NCBI GenBank assembly: GCA_031002005.1
Contig: CM061919.1
Location: 39,583,088 to 39,647,087, forward strand
DNA: 64,000 nt
Origin: Vandiemenella viatica
Lineage: Eukaryota > Arthropoda > Insecta > Orthoptera > Morabidae
Reading direction: 5' to 3'
The notes below the pieces were generated by a model. It was not told the DNA's origin. It ran no database searches and was given only the letters and a program-made list of their open reading frames with translations. Of the stretch, positions 31,391 to 41,738 are shown piece after piece; within the stretch, counting starts at the first letter, position 1; every line of letters starts with the position of its first letter. The position numbers were made by a program, and so were the translations under genes.

Positions 31391-32735
31391 TATCCTCACT
31401 AAATCACAATTTGGGTTCCAAAAAGGTTCATTTATAGAAATGCCTATATATTTATTTTTAAATAACACATTTGAGGAACTGAATAATAAAATGACCCTGT
31501 AGGAATATTTTCTGATCTTGCAAAAGCATTTGACTTATGTTGAATTACATTTGAAGAAAATGGAATAATATGGTATTTATGGAACAGCAGGTAAATGGTT
31601 TAAATCATGCATGGAAAGTCGAATGCAAAAATTTTACATTTTTTATTCTAAAATAAGTAAAGATGCTTCATCAGATTGGGAGAAAATAAAAGATGTAATT
31701 CCACAAGGTTCTGTCCTCCTCTTTTTGTTGTACAACAATGATCTTCCTGGAAACCTATCTGACAAAGTTAAGAGTGTTTTATTTGCAGATGACACTAACC
31801 TGACTGTGAGAACAAACAGCAATCTAGAATTTAATGTAAATGAAGTACTTAGTGAAGTAGCAAATTGGTTTAAGGCAAATTTATTAAAATTAAATTTTGA
31901 AAAAAACACATTATATTAGGTTTAAAACAAAAACTTATGCACAGCCAGATTTACAAGTAAGCTATAAAAATAACACAATCTTAGAAACAAAGAGTATAAA
32001 AGTCCTTGGTATTAAAATAGATGAGAAACTCTGTTGGTACGAACATATCACTTCACTTCTGAGGAAGTTAAGTAGTGCGATATTTGCAATACGAACACTT
32101 TCTCAAACGGCTGATCTGGAATTAACCAAACAGGTGTACTTTTCATATTTTCATTCAGTGATGTCATATGGCATAATTTTTTTGGGAAACTCTTCACAAA
32201 GTAAAAAAGTTTTCATAACACAGAAAATAGCTATTGGGATGTTGTGTAGGGTAAACAAAAAACTTCTTGCAGACTAATTTTTAAAAAACTCAATATTCTT
32301 ACAATGACTCTTCTCAGTATATATATTCTGTCATGTGCTTTGTCACAGATCATTTAACCTGTTTACTTCTAATTCACAGGTACACAATTTCAGTACAAGT
32401 AACAGAAAAAACTTGCACAAAACACAAACATCTCTGTCATTAGTACAAAAAGGAGTTAATTATTCAGGTATACATCTGTTTAATAAACTTCCCAAGAGCA
32501 TTAAACAGTTTTCAGATAATAAAGATATATTTAAAGAAAAACTGAGAGAATATCTTATTGGGAACATCTTCTACTCCATTCAAGAATTTAAACAAAATAA
32601 TTGCATTCAATATAACTTTTACAAAATTTAGTTGTAAAAAATAATGTTTATTTTTATTCTCTTTACTTGTCTTTGTAATATATAATTGTTTTTACTATGA
32701 TTATGACTCGTATGTATGTGTATTAACCATAAATA

Positions 32736-33060
32736 AGATAGGATAGGGGGGTAAAAAAAAGGATACCCCTCACTTACCACAGATGAAGGCAGGAGGGAGA
32801 CGAACATATAAAAACACAAAAACAAACAAATTGCACAATACTTCGACATGAGTCTTAATCATATGGCCGGGGGAAAGATGTGGTGACATCCCAGCCCGCC
32901 ACATGAATGAAGCACAGGTGGAAAATGCGTGGCGGTTGTAGAATTGCCGGGAAGGGGGGTGGGATAAGCTTAATCAGCAATAAAAGTGAAATAAAATAAT
33001 CTTTGTGTTCCATAATTCAAAATTTGTAGTTTCATTTAGATTGGTTATAGATGAAAATAA
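32736..33060. repeat. PLE-type terminal repeat fragment (family E) and flanking DNA
   Basis: CACTTACCACAGATGAAGGCAGGAGG (32771 onward), CAAACAAATTGCACAATA and CGCCACATGAATGA match 11731-11900. No coding part follows. The last 60 bases are AT-rich and lead into a (TA)n run. Confidence 0.6.
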
Positions 33061-33062
33061 AG

Positions 33063-35453
33063 AATATATATATATATATATATAGGAATCAAATTAGGGT
33101 AGGGAAATGAGCCACCACTTACCTTTAGATGATGTATGTGGGGCGCGAACACACAGAAAAGACACAAACACAAATAATAAAGTAATTTTCGGGAAAAAAA
33201 ACCCTCCGTCAACAAGAGAACATTATGAGAGGTGGGTGCAGCCGGAGATTGCCTCACAGAAAGACCGCCGGTCGAGAAAATGGTGGGGGTAAATTCAAAC
33301 ATCGGAAAAGTAGAGGGGCGGTGAATCAGAGCCAAAATCCATAAACCTGGCAATCCAGGACGCCCTATCGTTGCAGCCTACGGATCGCCAACTGAGCACA
33401 TCTCTGCCTTGGTTGACCAGTACCTACAGCCCATTGTTAATCAGCTCCCTACTCATATAAAGGACACCCAGCACTTTCTCTTCTGGCTTTCTACCTTACC
33501 CACACCTCTTCCTTCCGACTCAATACTGGTTACCATTGACGTCATGTCCTTGTATACAAACATTCCACACTGGCATGGCCTCAGGGCCATGGAACACTTT
33601 CTGGACCAGCGCCCTCCCAACAACCTTCCTATGACATCCTTCCTCATAAAATTAGCCCACCTTATCCTTAATAACTACTACTTCTCCTTCGAAGGCAACA
33701 TCTATCACCAAACCTGCGGAACTGCCATGGGTACCCGCATGGCCCCCTCTTATGCTAATCTGTTCATGGGCCGGCTGGAACAGACATTTCTGGAGGAAGT
33801 CCCTCTCAAACCCCTCATTTGGCTTCGTTTCATTGATGACATATTCATCATTTGGACGCATGGAGAAAATGAACTGCTAAATTTCCTGAACCATCTCAAT
33901 AACTTTAGCATGCTGAAATTCACTTGGTCCTACTCCCACACCCAGGCCACATTCTTGGATGTGGATTTGTCCCTATCCAATGGCTATCTCAACTCTTCAG
34001 TTCACATCAAACCTACCAATCTTCAACAATATCTCCATTTCGACAGTTGCCACCCATACCATACCAAACGTTCACTCCCCTACAGTCTTGGCATTCGTGG
34101 TAGTCACATATGCTCTAACTAACAGTCTCTCATGGATTATTCAAACAGTATTTCAGAAGCATTAATGTCTCGCAACTACCCTCCAGATTTGGTTAATAAA
34201 CAGCTTTCACGTGCTACATCACAACTGAATCAGCCAATCAATCATTCCAGACCCACAAAAACCAACCACAATCCAGTCTTGGTCACACAGTACTACCCAG
34301 GCCTCGAATCCATCAACAGAATCCTCCGGCAGGGCTATGATTTCTTACAAACATGCCCTGAAATGAGATCCATTCTTCCTAAAATCCTCCCTGCCCCTCC
34401 TAGAACTTGTTTCAGCAGACCTCCTAACCTCAGCGAACTTCTAGTCCACAAACACAGTCTTCCTCTTCCTAACAGTCAACCCCAAGGCTCTTTCCCATGG
34501 AATAGACCACGCTGCAAGATGTGTGACATACACCATGCTTCCACCACTTTCATCAACCCGGTCACAGGGGAAAGCTTCCCTATCATAGGACACGCCACCT
34601 GTGAAACCACGCATGTAATATACCAGTTAACATGCAACCACTTCCTGGCTTCATATATAGGTTTGACCACAAGTGCACTCTCCATAAGAATGAATGGCCA
34701 CCGTCAGACGGTGTTCACACAGAACCCAAAGCACCCTGTTGCTGCCGATGCCATAACCCACGACTTGAATAATTTCAACTCCTGTTACACAGTCCGTGCT
34801 ATCAGAGTTCTCCTTAATAGCAGCAGATTCTCTGAGCTCAGAAGGTGGGAAGTTGCCTACTAGTACAAACTTGGCACAAGGCAACCACCTGGTCTCAACT
34901 TAAGATAATACCCGGTCACTATTATTAGTAGCACATATGTTTAACCTTTTTTTATTCCTCTCCTTTCCATTACCTATATTGAACCACCACTAACCTGAGG
35001 TGATGTTTACTTCATAAATATTATTATTATTATTATTTTTATTTGTATAATATTTTATTTAATATATTTTTTTCAATATGTATTTATTTCTAATTATATC
35101 TTCCCACCAACCAGAAATTAGTTTGTATATTTATTTTTGCTCCGGTATTAGCTCTGATTCACTGCCCCTCTACTTTTCCGATGTTTGAATTTACCCCCAC
35201 CATTTTCTCGACCGGCGGTCTTTCTATGAGGCAATCTCCAGCTGCACCCACCTCTCATAATGTTCTCTTGTTGACGAAGGGTTTTTTTTCCCCCAAAAAT
35301 TAATTTATTATTTGTGTTTGTGTCTTTTCTGTGTGTTCGAGCCCCATATCCATCATCTAAAGGTAAATGGTGGCTCATTTCTCTATCCTAATTTGATTCC
35401 TTTCCGCTACTTAGAGTCTTTTTTCATTATTTATATATATATATATATATATA
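33063..35453 (+). mobile_element. Family A Penelope-like element, best preserved copy
   Basis: A (TA)n run is followed by an inverted terminal repeat (33086-33331), a 5'-truncated coding region (33332-34908), a 3' untranslated part with (TAT)n, the normal-sense terminal repeat (35145-35430) and another (TA)n run. The two repeats are inverted relative to each other: GAGCCACCAC at 33109 is mirrored by GGTGGCTCA at 35368-35378. The coding region starts directly at the LPKIHKPG motif, so everything N-terminal is missing. It probably inserted into (TA)n, which hides a target duplication. Confidence 0.85.
33332..34908 (+). pseudogene. PLE reverse transcriptase-GIY-YIG protein, 5'-truncated, two stops
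   Basis: A single frame runs from KIHKPGNPGRPIVA (33334) to the natural stop TAA at 34906, broken only by TAA at 34120-34122 and TAG at 34861-34863. Motifs in order are TIDVMSLYTNIP, GTAMGTRMAPSYANLFMG, the catalytic RFIDDIFIIW (about 33826-33857) and FLDVDLSLSNGY. These are followed by the Cys-rich NRPRCKMCDIHH (about 34501-34540), TTHVIYQLTCNHFLASYIGL (GIY-YIG, 34606-34665), RMNGHRQTVF and LRRWEVAY. Sister copies have Q where TAG lies (AYQYKLG). It joins a telomerase-related polymerase to a nicking endonuclease. The lack of frameshifts suggests a fairly recent insertion. Confidence 0.88.
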
Positions 35454-36735
35454 AAACCCGTCATTTGCTATCTCTCATTTCATTTTATAGTCAATTACTT
35501 ATATATGTACATTCATTTTATACATAGTTTTCTTTTATGCAGCATATATTGTTGGTTCTGTTTTATCAGTTAATAAACAATGATGAATGAGACAAATGTT
35601 TTTAACAACACATAAAGAAGAAAAGGATCATTTTACCTGAGAAGGAAGTTTTCCCAATAACTGATCATTTACAGAAGTGGCTTGTATGTTTGTGACTATG
35701 ACTTCACCAATTTTTTACAAGTTGCCTGTAACAATCTAATATTAACATTTGAAAGTCACTTGAGCAGGTTTTAAGTTGGATCCTAAATTTTTTAGGCATA
35801 TTGGAAGATTTTAACTTTTAAACAGAATTTTAATAAATCTTTGTTGCCTCTTTATCCAGATTAATAATAGTTTATTATTCCCAGCTCAGTCATGAAGAAC
35901 AATAGGATATACCATAGATTTTAAGATAGACCATCTGCTTTTAAACTTTAAAAACCTCATCCAAATTGGTTTTGTAGTTTTTGCACGTTGCTGGAAAAGT
36001 ACCGTACAGACACAGCCCGCTATATATTTGTATTTGTAGAGATGAGACAAAAGTAAATAAAACTCGGATTGTAGGTGTGGATGCAAAATCATCTTAAGAT
36101 GAGGGAAGGTTCAATGGAAAGAGTAATTCATTTACAAATATACTTATCATTTTAGAGTGTTATCTTTACGATGAGAGAAAAGATTATGATTTGACATTGT
36201 ATCTAAAGATTTTGTTTTCTATAGTAACAACCAGAAGATTTTACTGATTAAAATTTTCTGATACAACATGTAATGAATATTTCAAATAAATACTCTAGCA
36301 GTTGTTGTATTTTTCAGTGATAAATGGTAAACCAATTATATTTCCATGCCCAAATGTTTAATTACGATAATAGTATCACTGTTAATAATCTCACATACTA
36401 ATAGTATTTGAAATAGAAGGTACTGATTTCTAATATGCTTTTCTCCATCTTTTTTTTTTTTTTTTTTTTTGTCAATTTGTAAAAGCAGGTTATTAAATTC
36501 CTACAAAACATGTGGCTCGAAACAATAACTAAGAACATTGTAATGTGCTTGCGAGATGTTGGCAAAGGGTGGTATGACATATTTGTTAACAAATGGTACA
36601 TTTATGAAGTTTCAAAATTATCTAGAATGATGGATCTTATAAAGTATAGAATGCAGGTATGTATAAAAAGTAAACAAACAGTTATGTAACTGTTAATAGA
36701 TTTTTAATCTAATTTATATGATCTAAATTTCTGAA
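35454..36735. other. Interval without recognised gene
   Basis: AT-rich sequence with a poly-T run at 36449-36470 and no coding motif. Probably intronic. Confidence 0.45.
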
Positions 36736-36754
36736 TGATACCTAAGTTTATTAT

Positions 36755-37856
36755 TATTATATCATTTAGCTCGCTAAGGAGCGCGTGGAACCATTAATTT
36801 GCATTATTCTTCTTGCTGTTATTCTTATTTTCCCAAAACCTCCTCATCCTTTCGCTGTGGGCTTGACGTCTCTCTTGTGTCCATGCATTTCTGAGTTTCA
36901 GATTTTTTGATGTTGGGCTCTGAGGGGCAAATTTATGTGAGGTGATCAATTGTCTGCATTTACTGCGTGTGGATGTCAATGGGTCAAGGCTGGCTTCTGT
37001 GAGGTCCTTCTGGGTTTCTACAAACCAGCGTGCTTTGTTTTGTCGGGGACCATTGACAATGTGGAAAATTTTCTTGGTAAGTTGTGAGTCATCCATTCGT
37101 GCTATATGTCCATAAAATTTCATGCGTCTTTTCCGTGCGAGTGAGATGAATCTTTCTGTCAGTGAATACAGTTCTTCTGAGCTTTTTCGCATCCAGATGC
37201 CATCTTGGATTTTGGGGCCGAATATTTTTCTCAGTATCTGTCTTTCTATTTTTTCTATTCCTTTCACATTTACCGTTAATGATGATGTCTCCATCGCATA
37301 CAGTGCTCCTTGAAGAACGACAGTGTGGTAGTGATGGAGTTTGGCTTTGGTGGAAAGTGATTTCTTATTGTAAGTATTCCAAGTAATTACATATGCTTTT
37401 TGCAGTTTTTCAGCACGGTTTTTGTGGGCTTCTTTCTCAGTTCCAATATTCCCAATAATTTCTCCTAAGTACTTAAAGTGTTTAACTTGTTTGACAGTGC
37501 CGTATTTGGTCACGAGTGGCTTCAGGTTTGTGCTTTTGGAGTCCATATATTGCATTTCTCATAAGAGATTTGGAGGCCGGTTTTGATAGCTATCTCATGA
37601 AGCTTCCTCAACAGTTTGTGTAATTACTGTTAGATTATCTGCAAAAGCAAGGCATTTTATGTTGATTCGTTTATCCTTTGTTCCCATATATATTCCAGAT
37701 ATTTCTTTTCTCCATATGCTAATGATCTTGTCTAGTACCAAGTTGAACAGGGGTGGTGATAACCCATCTCCTTGTCTTATACCAGTTTTAATTTTAAAAG
37801 ATTCAGAGATTTTGCCCATAAATTTAACTTTTGAAGTTGTATTTGTCAAAGTTTGT
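36755..37856 (-). mobile_element. 5'-truncated LINE with target-site duplication
   Basis: The insertion is bounded by tgatacctaagtttattat (36736-36754) and tgatacctgagtttattat (37857-37875), 18 of 19 identical. The 3' end (minus strand) closes with an ATAATAATAA tail next to the duplication. The coding content is the end of a LINE polymerase. Five-prime truncation plus a target duplication is the normal outcome of target-primed reverse transcription. Confidence 0.85.
36794..37855 (-). pseudogene. LINE reverse transcriptase C-terminal half
   Basis: The first part (37595-37849) has FKIKTGIRQGDGLSPPLFNL and CLAFADNLTVI; the catalytic FADD box reads FADN. The second part (36794-37555, 253 residues) has VKHFKYLGEIIGN, GIEKIERQILRKIFGPKIQD, RKRRMKFYGHIARM and a basic C-terminus. 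A stop and frame change separate the two near 37560-37595. It resembles RTE-type LINE polymerases. The D-to-N change and truncation make it inactive. Confidence 0.85.
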
Positions 37857-37875
37857 TGATACCTGAGTTTATTAT

Positions 37876-38405
37876 GAATATTAAAAATGCTTACATGTTA
37901 AATCACAAAAGTGTCCTTATTTTAGTATATACCAGAACATTGAACATTTTAGCTATAATTACTATTGTTAGATAAGATTTGAGAAGCAGTTAAACTGCCT
38001 TAAGCAAATTTTTGGTCTTCACACATACCTAAGGGATAATGTATTGCCTAATTGAATCAACACCCCAGTTGCATATGGACTGCCATTTTACATGGTTCAG
38101 TAGTGCAGACAGTATGTGAAGGTAGATTTGGTTGTCTTTCCTCATTAAAGGTTGTAAACCTCTCTTTCTTCTATAAAGTTCACTACCCATTTTTCAGCAT
38201 CATTTATTCCAAATCTTAGAAAAAATATTTGTTAACTGAATTCACTGTATCTTTCAGTTGTCCAGCATCTGTACAGCTGGCGGTAGCATATCCAGGCATT
38301 TTGGTACAGTTTGCATGATGTTTTAATCAAAATCACATCCAGCACAATGCTCACATCCATATAATTAAATTATTAGACAAAACACTATGCACCTTTTTTT
38401 ATATG
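37876..38405. other. Interval without recognised gene
   Basis: AT-rich; no coding or repeat signal I can support. Confidence 0.4.
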
Positions 38406-38483
38406 TAAATGGAGACTTTCCCGGCGTATTGATTCAATAAAAGTTTCTCGGGAGTCCAGCCGGATGGTGTCATAAAACGACAA

Positions 38484-38517
38484 CGTTTCGACTACCTGCT
38501 CGGTTGTCTTCATCAGG
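38484..38517 (-). ncRNA. Hammerhead-like ribozyme core, PLE C1
   Basis: The minus strand reads CCTGATGA, AGAC, a 13-nt loop, GTC, GAAAC. All core words (CUGANGA and GAAA) are intact with a 3-bp stem II. Downstream GTTGTCGTTTTATGACAC offers a GTC/GAC pairing. It lies in the terminal repeat, where such ribozymes are known in Penelope-like elements. This is the best of the family C cores in the window. Confidence 0.5.
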
Positions 38518-38589
38518 TCTAATTTTGATATTTCTTCTCAAAATCACAAAAACAGACTGGCTTCGCTGCCTCTGAAATTCGAATGTCGT

Positions 38590-38830
38590 GTATAGAGGGT
38601 TGCCAGGACGCCCAATCAGCGCACTGGAACTGAGGGTATCAGTGTTGCGGACTGCGTATGGAGCCAAAATGGTCACCCATCCAAGTGCTGACCACGCTCA
38701 CCGTTGCTTAACCGATCTAACGCAATCCGAGGGTATCAGTGTTGCGGACTGCGTATTGAGCCATACGCGGTCACCCATCCAAGTACTCGCCACGTTCAAC
38801 GTTGCTTAACCTGTAGACGTAAGTGCTGGC
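38590..38830 (-). repeat. Tandem pair of 5S rRNA-derived segments in PLE tail
   Basis: On the minus strand the segment GGTTAAGCAACG...GTGG...GTACTTGGATGGGTGACC appears twice (about 38815-38755 and 38710-38650). Each is followed by a near-identical TACGCAGTCCGCAACACTGATACCCTC tail. TTAAGCA...AGTACTTGGATGGGTGACC matches the internal promoter region (box A to box C) of eukaryotic 5S rRNA. The 5' third and 3' end of a 5S gene are absent, so these are not functional 5S genes. SINE3-type elements use 5S promoters; a PLE-linked pair is unusual. Confidence 0.75.
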
Positions 38831-38847
38831 AAACTATGTCCATGGCG

Positions 38848-39346
38848 TCAGTTTGCTTCTATTTGGCCTTGTTGGGAAGATTTTTGTTTTTTAAGACATA
38901 GATCCTTAATAATTGGTCTCGAGGCTTCACTTAAATACAGTCCACTGTCCCTATTGATGTTATTATCGTTAAGTTGAATTTCTAATGCTTCCCGAATTAC
39001 CGAGTCCCAGAACGAAGAGACTCTGGCCAGTACCACCGTTTCATCAAACACTATTTTATGTTGTTCATCGAACGCATGTTCGGCTATTGCGGACTTTTCT
39101 ACTTGCACCAGTCTCGAGTGTCGTTTGTGCTCGGTGATACGCTCGGCGATGGTTCTGATTGTCTGTCCAATATAAACTTTGCCGCATTCGCAAGGTATTG
39201 AATAAATTCCAGGAATTCTTAGGCCCAAATCATCCTTAACCGAGCGAAGCACATCACGTATCTTGGCGGGTGGCCGAAAAATGCTCTTTATATCAGAACG
39301 CGCCAAGAGCCTTCCAATCTTTCCGGACGTGTTGCCAGTTGGAAAG
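38848..39346 (-). pseudogene. PLE C1 GIY-YIG endonuclease fragment
   Basis: The open frame reads SGKIGRLLARSDIKSIFRPP, KIRDVLRSVKDDLGLRIPGI, then YSIPCECGKVYIGQTIRTIA (GIY-YIG core with its Arg) and ERITEHKRH, continuing to EALEIQLNDNNINRDSGLYL. It is homologous along its length to the C2 domain at 41181-41738. The nuclease would nick target DNA. The polymerase is missing. Confidence 0.88.
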
Positions 39347-39835
39347 TAACATCAAAACATTACTTCTGAGTTACGATATGATGTTAAAGACCCCATACAA
39401 AACAAATTGCCATTAATTTCTATAGACCTTCTCCAATGCTGATAAATGATCTCATGATTAAAAAATATTTGTGATATTGTTTTATCGCTATTTATTATGG
39501 TTTCTGGAAAGGTAATTTTACCGTCTAATTTTAAGCAGTAAGTCACTTTTTGCTAAACAACAATAGCAGGTAATATATTACCGAACAATCTTTTATCCTG
39601 AAATACATTTTATTTTAAATAAAACAAAGAAAGTATCACCATCTCCCAAAATTGTGTAATGTGTATGTTACCTTAATCACAGAACCATGGCTTACACCCA
39701 AGGAACATTTCAACATTTCAGGTTATAATTTCATGCAACATGATGGACCAAAAGATTACTGAGGAAACATGCAGTTCTTCAGTCTATAATTGAGAAATGT
39801 AAAAAGTGGAATAGGAGTGGAAGTAATGAGAAAGG
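39347..39835. other. Interval without recognised gene
   Basis: AT-rich; the minus-strand open frame 39352-39546 has no recognisable motif. Confidence 0.4.
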
Positions 39836-40150
39836 ACAGAATGAGGAATAAGAAACTTGAGGGATGATCAAGGAGGAACTGTTACAACAGATAATAGAGA
39901 AATCAAGATTACCGTGAAGAGACTGGGGGAGGAGAAGATATCAGTGAAGATGCTAGACATGAAGATGCTAGACATGAAGCAGAAAAGAAATAGGCTCAGA
40001 GGAAGATCAAAGGACAGATGACAAAGACATTAAAAATTATCACGAGGAAATACAGGAATTTGGATGACAGAAGTAGAAGAGAGATTATGCATACCCAGCT
40101 AGTGATCAGAAGCTGCTCAAGAAGATGATGATGAAAAAGTCGAGTAGAAA
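39836..40150 (+). pseudogene. LINE C-terminal relic
   Basis: Plus-strand translation around 39950-40060 gives VKMLDMKQKRNRLRGRSKDR and KLSRGNTGIWMTEVEERLC. This resembles the GRP-RW...R..W C-terminal stretch of LINE polymerases. A 17-bp direct repeat (gaagatgctagacatga) lies at about 39945-39980. It is heavily decayed. Confidence 0.4.
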
Positions 40151-40517
40151 AATGTGTGATAAGAACTGGCATTATTTGCACCGAGCGATTCAACTACTAA
40201 TATATCTCTCTCCAAAAGTGACAGTAAACAAACAGATCACAAGCTGCTTTTAAAACAGGTTTTGCGATCTGTGATTGTAATTGGCAATTTTAGTAATTTG
40301 AGGTGAGGAAGTGAAAAAAACTGACTGTAGGAAGAATGATAATGTATGTAGCAGGTTATATATTCTTCACGGGTTTGCTGCCGGATTACATTTTCTGCTG
40401 ACGACGAGCTTTTGGTGACTTGCACTGCCGCCATCATCAGGTCCGTTGTATCGAAGGAACAAACAGAACTGAACCGAATAGCGGAACAGAAGCGAGCCAG
40501 GATCGTTGTTGACGTCC

Positions 40518-41110
40518 GATTGGCTGACTCCAATGACGTAACCATACCGTGAATGTGATTGGTCGGTTGCGAAACCAGGTGTAGATATACACCAGCGTTG
40601 TACTGACAGTTGGCTCCACAGCATAAAACAAAGCCAAAGTTGTAATAAATTGAAGGAAGATGGAATACACACATCAATGTTCGCATAACGTCATTGTTCA
40701 AATTGCATCACCGTTCACATTATTCCACCACTATTAATCAAGATGTTTAATCTCATGAATCCGTAGGGAGCCAAGCGGTGTTCTGATTGGCTGACTGCAA
40801 TGACGTAACCATTCCGTGACTGTGATTGGTCGGTTGCGGAACCAGGTGTAGATATACACCGGCATTGTACTGACAGTTCACTCCACAGCATCAACCAAAG
40901 CCAAGGTTATTATAAATGGAAGGAAGATGGATTACACACGTCAATGTTCGCATAACATCACTGTTCTAATTGTATCACCGTTTACTGTCATTAATTATGA
41001 TGTCAAACTCGAGAAATACATAGGGAGTCATGCGGTCTTCCGATTGGCTGACTATAACCCCGGTTCTATAATACTTGTCAGTGATTGGTCGGCTGCAAAC
41101 CAGCTATAGA
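40518..41110 (+). repeat. Three tandem copies of the PLE C promoter block
   Basis: GATTGGCTGACT starts at 40518, 40785 and 41042 (spacings 267 and 257). The first two copies carry ATGACGTAACCAT, GATTGGTCGG, GTAGATATACACC and GGAAGATGGA(A/T)TACACAC. The third is shortened and more diverged. All three point rightward, opposite to the coding strand. Confidence 0.8.
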
Positions 41111-41180
41111 AGAAGAAGTAGGACCGGTGTGTGCTACACTCTCCACTTCCCTATCATCCGTCAGCGAGACACTTGGTTGT

Positions 41181-41738
41181 TTAAGAATGGTAAAAAACAG
41201 GTTTCCATGCGTCACTGAGCCATACACCTAAGTCCCTGTTCATATTATTATTATTCAGACGTATCTCGATAGCTTCTTTAATCACAGATTCCCAGAAGAA
41301 GGAACACTTGGCTAGAACCCTTACATTATCGAAACCCATACTGTGACCATTTTCGATTACGTGTTGTGCCACAGCAGATTTTTCTAGTTGAAACAACTGG
41401 ATGTTGCGCCAATGTTCAGTCACACGGGCCTGGATACTGCGGATGGTTTGACCAATATAATTCTTACCACATTGGCACGGTATGCTGTACACTCCCGGTG
41501 TTCTTAAACCCAAATCATCCTTCACAGGGCGCAGCAAATCCCGTATTTTAGCAGGAGGACGGAAAATGCACCTGATTCCGTGTCGTTTTAAAATCCTGCC
41601 GATTTTCCCAGAGATGCTACCTGCATAAGGGATGAAGGCAAGATCTTTAGGCTGTTCTTCTTCCTCAATGTTACGTATATCTGCCTTTTTCTTTCGAAGT
41701 GCCTGTTCTATCAATAGGATTGGGTATCCATTCTGCAT
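41181..41738 (-). pseudogene. PLE C2 GIY-YIG endonuclease domain
   Basis: The frame encodes MQNGYPILLIEQALRKKKAD, SGKIGRILKRHGIRCIFRPP, YSIPCQCGKNYIGQTIRSIQ (nuclease core), TEHWRN, and EIRLNNNNMNRDLGVWLSDA near the end at 41181. It aligns over its length with C1. It is joined to the polymerase through about 220 bases (41740-41962) that encode NGSLPFLDILIQRRPDGTLS and HSFHHPAQKNTVL-like sequence in a third frame. Confidence 0.88.

Larger units (their letters stand above)
28265..32631 (+). pseudogene. LINE ORF2: endonuclease and reverse transcriptase
   Basis: The endonuclease segment shows ILNQNIRG (about 28285), VLCISEHHLSHTGI (28363-28400), VAIFVRNNIQ, IAIYRVPSGNF, then CGDFNVEFL in a shifted frame and ISDHDAQLL (about 28880-28903). 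The polymerase segment includes VLKPLFKKGEATCVDNYRPI (29713-29775), then after the Helitron ILTKSQFGFQKGSF, VIPQGSV (31696-31716), and the catalytic FADDTNL (31780-31805). LNFEKNTLYXRFKTKTY and KVLGIKIDEKLCWYEHI then lead to the C-terminus at 32631. There are several stops and frame shifts, for example near 28680, 29540, 31500, 31917 and 32275. The enzyme nicks DNA and copies its own RNA there (target-primed reverse transcription). Confidence 0.82.
24425..32735 (+). mobile_element. Non-LTR retrotransposon (LINE) split by two DNA transposons
   Basis: The order is a T-rich 5' untranslated region (24425-25109), ORF1 (25110-28092, interrupted), a spacer, ORF2 with endonuclease (about 28265-28905) and reverse transcriptase (29171-32631, interrupted), and a short 3' region. 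Domain content (zinc finger-containing ORF1, AP-type endonuclease, FADD polymerase) places it in the Jockey/CR1 group. Removing the inserts at 25660-27719 and 29856-31390 puts the flanking reading frames back in register. The start and end coordinates are approximate; no LINE target duplication was found. Confidence 0.82.
38408..39346 (-). mobile_element. Family C Penelope-like element, 5'-truncated (C1)
   Basis: From the 5' side on the minus strand it has a GIY-YIG coding fragment (39346-38848), a tail with two 5S rRNA-derived segments (38830-38630), then a terminal repeat with a hammerhead-like core (38517-38408) ending near GAGACTTTCCCGGCG. Upstream of about 39346 the coding sequence stops abruptly, marking a 5' truncation. 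No second repeat was found on that side. Confidence 0.78.

Noticed and set aside
24425..32735. Functional endonuclease/reverse transcriptase host gene
   Set aside because: Domain order and ORF1/ORF2 layout are those of a LINE, and the frame is broken by two transposons and several stops.
38630..38830. Functional 5S rRNA genes
   Set aside because: Only the central promoter part is present. The 5' third, 3' end and terminator of a 5S gene are missing.
41366..41551. Plus-strand frames over the PLE C2 gene (also 42816-43181)
   Set aside because: Shadows of the minus-strand polymerase/nuclease gene, which has clear catalytic motifs.
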